Shown: positions 22,676 through 34,294 of the stretch, in pieces
Layout: every line of letters begins with the position of its first letter
Position numbering within the stretch: the first letter of the stretch is position 1
From: Gliomastix tumulicola
Lineage: Eukaryota > Ascomycota > Sordariomycetes > Hypocreales > Bionectriaceae
Direction: 5' to 3'
NCBI GenBank assembly: GCA_001599755.1
Contig: BCHX01000004.1
Coordinates: forward strand, 3,286,001-3,350,000
DNA: 64,000 bases
Made by a program: the position numbers and the translations under genes
Notes under the pieces: model-generated
Told to the model about the DNA's origin: nothing
What the model saw: the letters and a program-made list of their open reading frames with translations, nothing else
Database searches by the model: none

Positions 22676-24429
22676 TTCTCCAGAAAAGACAAGTGATGAG
22701 ATGCTTTGTTAGATCCCGAAAGTGCAGTGCTGTAGTGCCAAGATTGACTTTCAATGGAGTGCGGCGGCACTCGGTTTCATGCAGGAGGATTGCGAAACGA
22801 GAGAAGCGAGTGGGAGGAGAAGTGCAAGGAAGGAGAGTGCGTTGCTGATCAGGGTTTCGCTCAGAAAAATGAGGGGAAATGCGCCGAGGCAGTCAAAGGG
22901 TTGCATCTGCAACGTTGGCTAATTTGGAGTCCGGGCGCGTGAACCGACTTCGAGATGTCCTCCTTTGATGAAATGCAGCGAAAGGGAAGCCTTGGCGTAA
23001 ATGCAAGGCGACGGCGCGAAGTCGTGCCTGCGCTAGTATGCTGCTAGTCCCTGAGATCGTCCGCTCCACTTGAGAAGCTGACAAGTTGTAATTCAGGATC
23101 GAGCCAAAGGAATTGGTTCAAAGAGAAAAAATGTGGCTTATGTGCAGATGCAGCTTCCAGGTTGTGGTGTTCTGGCTCGGTTGCTGGTTGGAGAAGAGTC
23201 GTCTCTCTCCGCATTCTTGTACAAAGTGCGCCTGCGTGACAAGCTGCCCGAAAGGGATCCCCCCTCCCCTCCCAAAATTGCCAAAATTGACCACTATCTT
23301 ATCTTGCACCTTCCCGAAGCCGCGGGGGTTTCTCCAAAGCGCCGTTACCTCGCTGTAACCATGTGATAGGCACCTCCCGTCAACTACCACTAGCACCATA
23401 TTGCATATTGATGAGGCCCCCAAGGCGCGTTCATCAGCACCACCTGAGGAGCTAGTCAGGCCTGTGTCACCATCTAATAATAGCGAAATGACGGCGGTGT
23501 GCTCCAACTCTACAAACGTGCACCGCTCTCCTATTCATGCTATTGTCAGTGGTATGATTTCTTGGACGGAGAGCAGCCCGCGCTGGGCCGAGGACCTCAA
23601 AACCTGATTTCGATAGAACCAAGATACTAACCCTGCTCTTCTCTGGTTCCCCTCACATGTGCCACATACTTAGATACGAGCGCCTGTTATCCATTTCCCC
23701 CACTCACCCGAAGCAGAAGTCGGGAGATCAAGATACGAGAGGAGGCCGGGCTCCGTTGTCTCTGCATGCCAGGTGGTAGATAAGTGATGGTTTCCCTGCA
23801 ACACCGTCAGTGCACCATGCAACCACATACACACGCAAGTGCGCAGCAACAGTGAGAAGGTTCTCATTCTTGAGCTCTTAGTATCGGGAGCTCTCGACAA
23901 AGTTATCCAGTCAGAGGAACCTCAGTCGAGAGCATTGGGTGTATCGCACATCGGGAGATAGGCGAATAGGATGAATCGCCAATCCGCCGAGCCTACCTGC
24001 TTGTACGCGCCCTTCCCTGCCACGCACGTGCAACAAAGCAAGCTCCGCCCGTCAAACATCACACCGGTTCGGTATCACAGCCGCATCCATAACAGACAAA
24101 CAAGCAACATTGAAACGTGGCAAGCCGGCCACCATCAGAACATGTGCAACACACACACACACACTTGGCCCACGAGGCCGGCGCGAATGGTGAAAAAGGT
24201 ATAGCTCTATTGCAAAAGGGCGTTGTAGCGTAGTATACAAAGAGACGCTGCCACAGGTTCAGTACACGAGGGGCTTGCACTCTCCCTCGGGTGTCCGAAG
24301 ATGAGGAACAATGTACAAGAGGTTGGTTGACGTTCCGAACGTGAACGGGGGTGCGCATGTCCATCTCCGAGGCGGTCGAGTCATGCGAGAATCGTTCCTC
24401 GTCAGCGTAGACCGGCGATCGTTGTCGGC
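22676..24429. other. Intergenic, promoter of the FLVCR-like gene and 3' side of qcr6
   Basis: This 1.75 kb gap has no recognised gene. An open frame of ~129 codons on the minus strand (23118-23507) has no family features and no start context that convinces me. A short (CA)n run lies near 24152-24163. No tRNA is seen. Confidence 0.55.
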
Positions 24430-24891
24430 TTATTTGAGCTGCTCCCACAGCTTAGGAGCCGCGCAAGCGGTAGCGCAGTGGGCGAGGTGGAAGACTGTAC
24501 CAGGTCGTTAGTGTCGCACTCCATCCAACGTGACGCCTCGCTTGCAACGAGCTTGTTGCGGAAGGCAAGCGGCAAGACCCCGTCACGGTCGGTCGGGTTA
24601 GGGTGGCATGTCACTTACACTCCTCAACGCAGTCCTCCTTGGCACCGCCCTCGCTCTCCTGCTGCTGGACTCGCTCGACGCAGTGGTCGAAGTGGTGCTT
24701 CGCGGGGGCGCACTGGGCCGAGTTCTTGCACTCTGCAGTCATCCATAGTCAGCCGAGTGTTCTGTGATATCCCTCCCTTGTCGCAGTCATATGCCTCGTC
24801 CTCGGCACCGGTATTCGAGTCCGTGGTAGAAAGGGCGCAACCAACCTTCCTCAAGGGTCTCCTTGGGGTCGACGATCTCCTCCTCGTCATC

Positions 24892-24924
<33 letters not shown>

Positions 24925-25270
24925 AGCCTCAGCCTCCTCAGCGGGCTCCTCCTCGGCGGACTCAGCTCCGTCCTCAGACGACCCGGGGGTGGCCTCGTCG
25001 GAGGAATCCTTGGACTCGGTCTCGGTCTTCTCCTCCTCCTGCATTCTCGTCAGTGTTTCTATTCCATACAGACGCTCCTCCACAAGACACGATATGTGAA
25101 TACCGCAGGGCTAGGTGTCCAATTGAGGACACTATAGACCCCGTCGGGTAGAGGGAAAAAAAACATCGGAGCTTGGCTGAGCATACCTGGGCAGCCGGAG
25201 CCTCTGCCTCAACGACGCTCCATGGCGTCACAGCCTCGACAATATCGGTGAAAGCGTCCCAGATACCCAT
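24430..25270 (-). CDS. qcr6: Ubiquinol-cytochrome c reductase hinge subunit (complex III subunit 6)
   Basis: Four exons (25270-25187, 25038-24846, 24732-24619, 24494-24430) join to 151 residues. Qcr6 is the acidic hinge protein on the intermembrane face of the mitochondrial bc1 complex, near cytochrome c1. The protein starts MGIWDAFTDIVEAVTPWSVV, then has a long Glu/Asp run (residues ~58-80), then DPKETLEEECKNSAQCAPAK, DHCVERVQ and the C-terminal FFHLAHCATACAAPKLWEQL. The four Cys in the last third fit the paired-helix CxnC pattern that forms the two disulfides of the family. All three introns are needed to build the conserved C-terminal domain; the last exon is only 65 nt. A promoter motif cluster lies 114-160 bp upstream of the ATG. 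Confidence 0.95.
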
Positions 25271-26065
25271 TGTGACAAAGTTGACGGTCCCGACGCGCGA
25301 ATTATGCGATGGTGTAGTATCTCGAGGTGGTGATCTCCTGGCCAGGGAATCGGGAGCTTTCGGTTAGAAACTTATGTTTGAATTGACTCATTTTCATTGG
25401 TCCGCTAGTGTGGGTCGCAAGTCACGTGATAGCAGAGCAACAGCCAGGACGAACGGAGGCGTCAAGGCGTCATGACGAACACGATGAGCATACCAGCATC
25501 AGGGACGAGTTTTTGCCTCCTTGCTCTGGTGAAGGGTAGCCTGACGGCTAGAGTGCACAGCCGAAAACTATTCGCTGAAGCTTCGTGTTGGGGCGCACAG
25601 TTTCAACCTACTAAATGACCAGCCAGCACTTGATAACCCGCCGAGATTCGCACTCACGACGAGCCTCTGACGCTGAGGCTCTCAGCTTGTATGGATACAA
25701 TCCAATAGCCAGAAAAGCATCCTGCAAGCATAATTGTGATCTTCTATCATCTGCGGCAAAACCATGTAGGGTATGATGGTCCTAATGAAAAGACAGAAAA
25801 TCCTGTGCGTGGCCGGCCCCCACGCCATATGCCCACAAGCAGCTCCTACATGCAGGCAATATCCAAGCGCCGAACCATTGAGAACCACGGACAAGTGTGT
25901 ACGCCGTGTGTTGCAAAGCCGCACGAAATCACGCTTGCATCATGCTGAGAGCACATAAAGGAAATGCCATTTCTTGTACAAAGGAAAACCCATGTCGACC
26001 CAGCTGTGCTAGAACCCATGTAATTCGGTGCAGCACTCTCAGTCATCCAAAACCATCATTGTTCA
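25271..26065. other. Intergenic between qcr6 and the WBP2-like gene
   Basis: The 795-bp gap has the qcr6 promoter (with the motif cluster listed) on its left and the 3' end of the minus-strand WBP2-like gene on its right. No further gene is visible. Confidence 0.6.
25384..25430 (-). promoter_or_regulatory. TGACTCA, CCAAT and CACGTGA motif cluster upstream of qcr6
   Basis: TGACTCA (25384-25390), ATTGG (25396-25400, CCAAT on the gene strand) and GTCACGTGAT (25421-25430) lie within 47 bp and 114-160 bp before the qcr6 ATG. CCAAT is the target of the Hap2/3/5 complex that controls respiratory genes in fungi; TGACTCA suits a Gcn4/Cpc1 or AP-1 factor and CACGTGA a bHLH factor. Binding is inferred from the motif only. 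Confidence 0.5.
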
Positions 26066-27049
26066 TCAATTTCGAGACTCTCCATGTTCTGCTTCATCCC
26101 TGATGTGATCTTCAAGTCGTATGCTGATCTGTTGCGCTTGGGCCTCATCGTAGTTTGGGGGTGGCTCATTTGGAGGCGGACGATTTGCTGGGCTGTCAGG
26201 CATCTGCACTGGTGGAGTTTGTTCTGGAGCGGCGGCGGCGGCAGCAGCAGTAGAAGGAGCAGCAGCAACAGCAGCGGGAGCGGGAGCGGGAGCGGGAGCG
26301 GGGGCTGTTGATGAAGTCGTTGCTAGAGTTGGAGCAGGAGGTGCGTCTTGCTGTCCTTCACCATCGCCCTCGTTCTCGAGGTCCTCTTCGCTTGGGCCGG
26401 TGTACGCCGGCAGGGGTTCATCTGGGATATCGGAGGAGGCAGACCCTGCTCCCAACTCTGAACTCATCTCGGTCCATTGGAAAAGTCGTTCTCTCAGGCG
26501 AATATAAGTCTCGTTGAACTCCATCATGCCGCCGTCCGAAAAAGTGAGCTTGACCTCGATCCGTGGAATATCAGGAGGAATGCCGCCCCCAGACACCGGG
26601 ACACAATCTGACTTCCACATCCACCCCCAGAACATGGACGAGGACGTAGTCGAGTCATTGAGCTTCAAAATAGGCGCACTGAAAGACTCGAACCTAGGTT
26701 CTTGTGCAGGTCTTTCCGGCAGATAGATGACCTAGTGATGAAAGTTAGCGTCAAAGAGTTCGGCATCACAGCGACTCCGGGCCTAGTCACAGAACGGACT
26801 TACCCTCTTATTTGTGAGAAACAGCGTTCCCCGGTCACTCTTGCGGCTGAACGGCGTGCACTGAGCACGGAATTCCTGAGGCACGGTCAGAGAGCAGGAG
26901 ATGCGAGACTCGTGCTTCAGCAGAACGCGCTCGTTGTTCAGGCTGACGAAGCCTCGCCCGTTGAGCATAACCCAGCTATCAGCATTGTTAGGATTGGTTC
27001 TCCTCGCCGGAGCTGGGCTTGTGATGAGATAGTCATGGGGATTATTCAT
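26066..27049 (-). CDS. WBP2-like GRAM-domain protein with C-terminal PPxY motif
   Basis: Exons 27049-26804 and 26731-26066 join in phase 0 to 303 residues. The first ATG of the frame is 27049 (MNNPHDYLITSPAPARR). Residues ~27-150 form a GRAM/PH-like domain: SWVMLNGRGFVSLNNERVLL, then GTLFLTNKRVIYLPERP, then KLTFSDGGMMEFNETYIRLR. This layout is that of WW-domain-binding protein 2. The rest is disordered with an Ala/Pro repeat and carries a PPxY motif in EPPPNYDEAQAQ near the C-terminus, plus LPAY upstream. PPxY motifs recruit WW domains, for example of Rsp5/Nedd4-type ubiquitin ligases, so a link to membrane-protein ubiquitination is a reasonable inference. No fungal function can be read from sequence. 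Confidence 0.8.
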
Positions 27050-30000
27050 TTTGTGCAAGGTTCCATGTTCAGGGCTACATGGGTGAGGAGGAAAGTTTAA
27101 TGGGCGAGGGGATGAACCAGAGACCAAACAACGAGGGTAAGGTAGGTTGAGGAGCGGGGGATGAGGCAGTAGAGTATGAAGGCACAGGGAAGGGGTTAGG
27201 TATATGGGGGAAAGACGAAGGAGGGGAGAGGGGACGAGGTGCTAGGAGGAGAGTATCAAGACGACTAGTAGAAAAGCAGAGATGTAGAGGAGCACACAAG
27301 TATTGGAGGGGGGGTATGTGCAGGAAGAGTTGGCACGTACTTTATCGACATTGTGACTGCGAGCCTCTGGCAGGGTTTCTTGGAGACCCGACCCCAGTTA
27401 GCTTCGACGTGCAGAACGGCAATCAATCGGGGTCCAGATGTCTGTTGGTAGGTGACGAGAGAAAGTTCTCCGAGTGCCTGTGCCGCCTTTGTGACCCAGG
27501 ACCAAGGGAGCAAGTCAGAGCTCGCAGCAGGTGCAGCGCTAAGAGCAAGCTCGAGCAAGGTGGCAGGCTGACTAGGCTAGCCAGGCTAGTCGGCAAATCA
27601 GAGGCCGTGTGACGAACGGATACCAAGAGGGACTCGTGGCCTGTGGTTTGAAGATCGTTTGCGCTAAGACAAGACAGACAGCGAGGAGACCCAGTCCGGA
27701 CGCCGGATGGGGTTGCTGAAACTGGTGCTGTCTGGATGAGTCTGGCTGGCGGGCTGGCTGGCGGGCTGGCTGCGCGGTGTGGTATGATTGTGGGAGGAGA
27801 GACGCAGAGGAGGTCGGCCGACGGATTGTGTGATGCGTGTCTGTGGCGGGGTGGGGCATGCGCAGTGAGAAAAGATGCAGTTGCTGCAGTTCCCGAATGT
27901 CGGTGTCTGGTCTGTCCAGGCGAGACAGAGAGACAGAACGGCCCGGGAAGTGGCTGGGTTGGATGCCGTCACAGGTGGGTAAAAGGACCTGTCAGACGGA
28001 CTTGAGGCCGAGGTGCATGGAGGAATGGTTCGTTACGAGGCGAGTCCAATGCACCCTCGCTCAGACACTGGCGCTGTACGACACAACAGACCACCGGCAA
28101 ATCCTCGACTGTCACTGTGCCTCAGGATGGATGGTCAGCTCGAAGTTGGTGTCGGGGAAAAGCGAAGTGGAGCAGCAGTCGGTCCTAGCATGTAATAATA
28201 TCGATGGATGTATCTGAAGATGTGACGAGATGAGGATGGTTCTCGCTCCGATCCAAAGGAAGTGTGATTGAGGGATTAGCCTGTGCCTAATCAAGGCAAG
28301 TGCACTGCAGGCGCTGCCCTATCAGTCTACGTCCAACATCTTCTCACAGTGTCAGCTTCCTGGTCGTCCCCACGAGAGATGGAGATGAGGGCGTATTGCA
28401 AAACGGAAAAGCGCAATCCCGGTTAGCACAGCGGCACCGTCTCTCGCCTGCCATGGCCAAGTAAGTCATTAAAGGCTTCAACAGTGGACGCAGCGGGTGC
28501 GAATATCAGGACCTTGGGCCCTAAAGTTGTCTGCTAATGCCACGGTAACACCACCGATCGATCGTATGGAGAGGCTGGTGGGGTTCTTTCAAGACTGGCT
28601 GTCCGCTTTGCATTTTCTCCCACGTCTTCGGTTTTTTCTGTCTTTTTGTTTGATAATGGGAATTAGCAAGGAAGCTGCCATGCTGCGAGGTGCCTTCCTA
28701 AGGTTTGGTCTTTGGACTAAAGGCAGGTGCTATGGATGTCCATTAGTAAAGACGCGGCACTTGCCTCGCCTGTGCTAAAAGGGAGACCGGGAAGGAGAGA
28801 TGCAGCCAGGGCGGATCTAGAAGTCACAATTTCTGCATCATGGACCACCCAAGTCGAAGCCCCAACCCAAGCACGACATGTCGTGTCCCGATGCCTTTCG
28901 TCAGGACTGAGGCAGCAATACATGGCTGTCGGATAAGCCATGACTGATGCATCCGACTTGTCCAATCCCACAACGCCTCGCTCTCGCTCGTGGACCTTCA
29001 GCGTACGTTATTCTCTTGGCCGCGATCGGATTCCTGGAGGCAATCTGCCCTCCTCAACACGACACATACGTGAAAAGCAAGGTCCTGATGAGCTGGAGAC
29101 TAGCGGTCTGCACTCTGCAGAATGCGCCTGCAAGATTCTCTCCAGGTCTACCCTGCTTACCCCTGGAGTTTCGGGAGACTCGTCACTTCGCTTCTTCGCC
29201 CCCGAGCAAGCCAAGAGTCCCAGCCTCGAACCAACACAACTCAGCATCTGAGGAGCTACTCTCGAGCACAACCAAACCTGTTCGACCAGTTCATTCGTTC
29301 CAGAGACTACAGCACCGCTAAGAAGGCCCACCTTAGGACTTCCCCAACCGTCCACCTACATTACCCTACTCTGCTAAGTTGACTTACTATATCCATTCAT
29401 GGGCCTTCAAATTTAGAGAGAGGGGCCGGAAGAGCCTCCGGCATTCCATGTGCGTTGGTAGTGTCTTGGTTGTGACCTGACTGCCCTGTGGCAGACTGAG
29501 TTCCATGGTCAAGTGGGGGGTGGCTTACACTGACATGGTTCGGTCCACAAGCCACTCCAATGAAGAGTCTGGATGAGGAGGGCTCTCGAGCCGGAAGCAT
29601 CGCCTCCTGCTAGTCGCGAAGCGCGGCCAGAGCAGCAACATGCCTGCTCCTGTGGTTGGGCAAGAAGCGAGGCGTCAGTTCAGCCATTGCCAAAGACCAG
29701 CAACAGAGACCATCATCAACTCTTTCACCTGGCAGCAACAAAAGCACTTTGGTACGGCCCAGATGCAGGTGTTCCCCGTTCGCCAGTGCGCTGTCACCTT
29801 ATCTTTTCGCCTATTGCAGTTGTCGTGACCAGAGGCAGGGCATTTCAGCAGTTGGATGCGTTCGTTGTCCTCACACAACGTTATCCAGCAGAAACAACAT
29901 GCTGTCAACAAAGCTTATCGTCCACGGGATGATGCAATGTAACAGCCCCGATGACCATATGACCCAAGCCTGACCCCGGGGAGTGGCCGTCGTTGATCAA

Positions 30001-30745
30001 GCAGACAACAAACAGCGGTGCAACAATGGTCCACCTTGACTGACACTCGACAACGCATGCCTCGAAAGCTGCAGTTGGGGGCTGCAAAACGATATTGTCT
30101 AGCCCTGAAGTTCTTCGGAGTGGTATGGCATGTTGTGTGGTTGGTTTGTCGGCCCGCCCCGCTGGGGGAAACTGTCCAGGGCAGACTGTCTTTTGTCGTT
30201 AGTCTGTCCAGACTATCACCACTGATTTAACTTGAGCCGGTCTCGCCCGGCGGGGTCATCCGGAAACATCCCCGGCTCTCTGACCCAAGGGCAAGGAGCG
30301 AGAGATCCTTGGAAGTTGGGTGTTTGACGAGAAATGGTCAGAGCTTCTTCATTGATGCCCAATGTCAGTCATGGATTCATCGAAAGTTCAGACCCTGTTC
30401 CGATACTCGACTAAACCTGGCAATTAGTTGCCCGTCGATGGTCTGGCTTGTTTGTGTCTTAGTTCTTACAAACCTGGTTGTCATACCCACACTCGGGACG
30501 ACAGTCGGACACTCGCAATTCGGTGCGCATGCTCGTGCATCATTACCAAGTCTAGACTGTCGTCTATCAAGACCCCGGTCTCGATCATCTTTGGGCCAAT
30601 ATTTCCTCCTCTCAACTCTGTCTTCAATTCGCTCTCCCGAGCTCTTGTCCTTCAACGGCCCTTTTCTCCTGTTCTAGGACTCCCTGTCCTGGGTTCGCTG
30701 ACCGAGGCCCGGTCCTTTCGCTTGAAACGCCCCGCCGTCTCGGCA
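27050..30745. other. Gene-poor 3.7 kb region
   Basis: I find no intact gene. Open frames up to ~145 codons occur on both strands, but none shows a known family or a splice-consistent model. The left end should hold the promoter of the WBP2-like gene. A G/C-rich tandem stretch with GGCTGGCGGGCT units lies near 27744-27772. The right end flows into a decayed RraA-type gene, so the whole stretch may be degenerating sequence. Confidence 0.5.
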
Positions 30746-31469
30746 ATGGACCACGGTGCCCTATCCAAGCTTCAGTCGCACTCGGACTGCGACGTTTCCG
30801 ATGCCCTGCTCAAGTTCAAAGTTCCCGGTAGTAGTGTCATAGCTGATCTTCTTCCATAACGAGTTATGCCTAAGGGAGGGAGAGCATGACGTCCAAGCCC
30901 CCGGGAGCGTCATCGCCGACAACCCCAGCCATCGTTCCCCTGTGGGCGGTTCTCTTCGTCTCCAAGGACAGGGGGCCTAGCCACAAAGCCCCGGGGAAAT
31001 ATCTTGCGGGATACCCATTGGGTAGATCTCACCAGGCCGGGCACCCTCGTCCTCCTCCAGCAACCGAAGGGTCAAGCCAACGCCGTATGCAATGGCATCA
31101 TGACTCTAAGGATGAGCATCCTCCGTGCCAGGGGTGTCATTGTTGCAGGTAGAGTACGGGACATCGCCGAGCCGGAGGGCACCGCTCTGCCAGCCTGGGC
31201 AAGGGGCACATCAACGGTCGGAGCTCGTGCATCAAGTGTGGCTTGGTCAACGCAAGTTGATCATGACATTGATGGCACTATTGCGAGCCCTAGGAACATA
31301 GCTTTCTGCGACCCTGCAAATGGCGTTGTTATCATACCCGAGAACAAGGTCACGCAGGTCATGGAGGTGCTTCCCAAAGCTGGCCTCGAGCGACAAAAAA
31401 GCCGAGGCAAACGTCGCACAGGGTATGCCTACTTTCGAGGCTTTCAAGGAAACTCGAAGCAACTTGTGA
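30746..31469 (+). pseudogene. Decayed RraA-family (HMG/CHA aldolase-like) gene with frameshifts
   Basis: Pieces of one RraA/dimethylmenaquinone-methyltransferase-like protein lie in order but in different frames. Piece one (30746 on) begins MDHGALSKLQSHSDCDVSDA and stops at TAA 30857. Piece two holds AVLFVSKD, in another frame near 30940-30965. Piece three runs from about 31001 to 31378 with THWVDLTRPGTLVLLQQPKG, GVIVAGRVRDIAEPEG, PAWARGTSTVG and AFCDPANGVVIIPENKV. Piece four (31380-31469) reads LASSDKKAEANVAQGMPTFE in a third frame and ends at TGA. The shifts fall near 30857-30930, at CCCCGGGG (30989-30996) and at about 31379. Intact relatives are aldolases or decarboxylases of oxo-acids. 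No splicing that I can see repairs all breaks, so I call it a pseudogene; base-call errors are the alternative. Confidence 0.8.
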
Positions 31470-31703
31470 TGCCCAGCAAGCCAAGATACCGTGTCTGGTT
31501 GTCTCATCATCAATTCATTAAAAACATGCCGTCATATGAGGGGGCCATGCATACGCGATATACAGACCAGTATTGCCAATCCGCCGAACCCATTTCCGTG
31601 ACATAGGAGAAAAAGACCAAACCAAGCAGACCAGACCGAACCATACGAAGGAAAGAAAGCCAACAATAACAACAAGGCCAAGACAAGATAGCCAGGCTTT
31701 ACA

Positions 31704-34294
31704 TCAGAGCCATGCATCATTAGCTTGTGCTGACACCGAAGTCGGAGGCAGAGCGAGGTCCAGCTTAGGCATGTCGAGCTTCGGAGCATCCTCCGTCTTT
31801 AACTTCTGGCCACCGCCAGCTTTCTTAGGAGGGCTCCTTGACTCAACTGGAGGACCAAACCGCACGTCCCTCACATCCCAATCGTCCTCAACTGCGGCAG
31901 CAACCCAAGTCCTGAGGCCATCGTGCACACTGCCGTAGAACTTCTCCTTGCATAGCCGCAAACTGCCACCCATGCACCGTTCCCAGCCCGAGATACGGAG
32001 GTGCGCTCGGAGAGCGTTGCGGGCCTGAGTAGTCGGAGTGCACGCAAGGATCGCATTCATGAGGTCCAGGTGAGAGGCAAGGTAATTGGTTGCGTCCCAC
32101 TCGACGCCGCCAACGTAAGGCGCAGCGGGAACAGGGGGGCGCTCCTGCGGAAAGTTTCGGAGCATGTATGCATATGGCTCCTCTGCCGCTTTGAAGGTGA
32201 CAGGCGACGGTGCTGTCTCGTCGGTCGCATACTTGGGTGACGGCATAGCAACGACGTTGAGGTTGTGGAGAAAGATCCAGAAGACCTCCTTGGTGACACT
32301 GACGACTTCCTTGTTCCACACACGATATGGCCTCTCCTGCCTCATCTCCAGGACAAAGGGGAGTGGCTTCTCCTCGTCCTTCGGCTGGGGGTCGCGCAAG
32401 TGTGCAAGGATGCTCTTAGTCCGCAGGACTCGCTCAGCAGGCGTGGCGGACTCAATGTATGTGAAGAGGACCGACGTAACGATATTTCGCGTGGTGTACT
32501 CGCTTGGGCCCTTCTTCTCAGGGTCGAAAAGCATCTGAAGAAGCTTTGGGAACAAGTCGCCATGCACGGTATCGATGTATCGAATGCCACTGGCAGTGGT
32601 AGACAGGGCTTTCAAGCATAGAAGATTCTCATGAAGAAGAGCATCCTCGTGTTCCTCCCTGGAGCCGGGTTAGCAAATATTTAGACATGTTCGGGCATGA
32701 AGCTGACTTACCTCCACTCAACATCTATGATCCGGTTCAGCAGGCCAATAATCTCCTTCATCCCGCCCTTCTGCATGAACTCTTCTATCCAGGCGACAGT
32801 TTCATTTCGTAGGAGGAGTCGCAGCTTGTGAATCTTGCCAACCTCAACTAGCTGGGGCTTCTGGACCTTTCTCATGTAGTTGACGTAGTCTCCCGGGCCT
32901 TGCTGGAGCTTGATCTTGGAAAAGATGTTCGTGTTGGGTGCCGAAGAAGTTGAGGCAGGGTCCTCAGAGACGACACTCTCTGTGGACTTGCTCCTGAAGT
33001 GACGACCAAGAGTACCTTCGCGACTCGACTTCTTGGTTGGCGAGTTGCCCTCCTTCTTGTCTCGGGAGAAGGTGAAGCTCTTACCCCTCGATCGCTTCGG
33101 CTTCTCAGACTCGTTGTCCGAGCCAGCGGCCACGGCGCCCGAGTCCTCCTTGCCCGCCAAGCTCTCAGTCGATCCTTGAGCGGCACGGGTCTCAGCCCAG
33201 TCTTGACGAATAAACTCCATCTTGATCGTGTCGTTGAGGTTCCGCATCTTGTAGCGCTGGTTCTCAGGGATGTTGCGACGGTCGAGCATGGCTTCGAGGA
33301 GCTCGTCAATCCTGCCAGGGTCGAGGAGCGGCTCGGCCGGCTCAGTGGTTGTTGGGCTCGAGGTGACCGACTTGGAGCGGCTGTGGCCCTTGCCGGTCAG
33401 CATGCCAAACACCTTGCTCCTCTGCGACTTGCCGCCACCTGCGAGCGGGTTCGAATCGTTGCGCCGACCACCGCTCGGGGCGTCAGGCTTCGCAGCCCAC
33501 GACGACGAGTTAGCAGACTGCGGGGTGCTGGGCGTGACCTGGAACGACTTGGGACGCGCCTTGACCGCCGGGCGGAGACTGCCCTGGATCTCCTGGCTGC
33601 TCGTGTTCCGGACGCCGATCTCGACGCTCTGGCGCTGGAGCTGCTGCTGCCTCACGGACGCATCGCTCGTGAACTGCGCATAGATGGGCGGCGTGGTCAC
33701 GGCCGCATCCATCGTCCCGTCCGGCGTCCTGTTCTCCTTATCCTTGACCATCTTCGACTCCTCCTCCGACGCGAACTTGTATATATTCTTCAGCGACTTG
33801 GGCCGCGACAGTAGACCCGCGAGGTTCGTCCCGGACTTGGTCTTCTTGGGCTTCGACGGCGACGCCTCGCGGCGGCCCTTGGACGACGCCTTGGAGGCAT
33901 CCTTGCTGCTGGACCGGTGGAACGGGTTACTGCTGACCTTTGTCGGCGACAGCGACCGGCCCCGCGCGTAGTAGTCCCGCCCCTGCTGCTGCTGCTCCCC
34001 GGAAGGCCGGGACAGACGCGGGGGCGGTTCCTGCTGGTTCTCGCGACGCTCGCCGAGTGGCGGGGCGGCGCCGAAGGGAGGAGGAGGAGGCCGCAGCACG
34101 CGCCCCATGTTGGCTCTGGACTGCTCGGGCAGTAGCTGCTCGATGGCGACGGACTGCGGCTCCGGAACCAGGGCCTCGCCTCGGGACGGCTGGCGGCGGT
34201 GCACGAAGTTCTTGAGGACGGAGGACTTGGCTCGTTGGTGCTGGGTGGTGGCGGCGGCGGCGGGGAGGGGGTCGTATCTCTCGTTGGTGGCCAT
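31704..34294 (-). CDS. Formin-type GBD/FH3 protein, Rid1-like GTPase-binding protein
   Basis: Exons 34294-32712 and 32658-31704 join to about 845 residues over a 53-bp intron. The first ~320 residues are disordered and basic with many SP sites and Gln runs. Residues ~335 onward carry the GTPase-binding and FH3-type armadillo region found at the front of diaphanous-related formins: LEAMLDRRNIPENQRYKMRN, TIKMEFIRQDW, VEVGKIHKLRLLLRNETVAW, FMQKGGMKEIIGLLNRI and, after the intron, HENLLCLKALSTTASG. There is no FH1 proline block and no FH2 actin-nucleating domain, so it is not a full formin. From memory, fungal proteins of this layout are annotated as GTPase-binding protein Rid1. A role as Rho/Rac/Cdc42 effector or scaffold in polarity is likely. 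The C-terminus is Pro/Lys-rich. Confidence 0.83.

Noticed and set aside
28420..28460. tRNA A-box-like GTTAGCACAGCGG
   Set aside because: No B-box (GGTTCRANNCC) follows within the expected distance and no cloverleaf forms.
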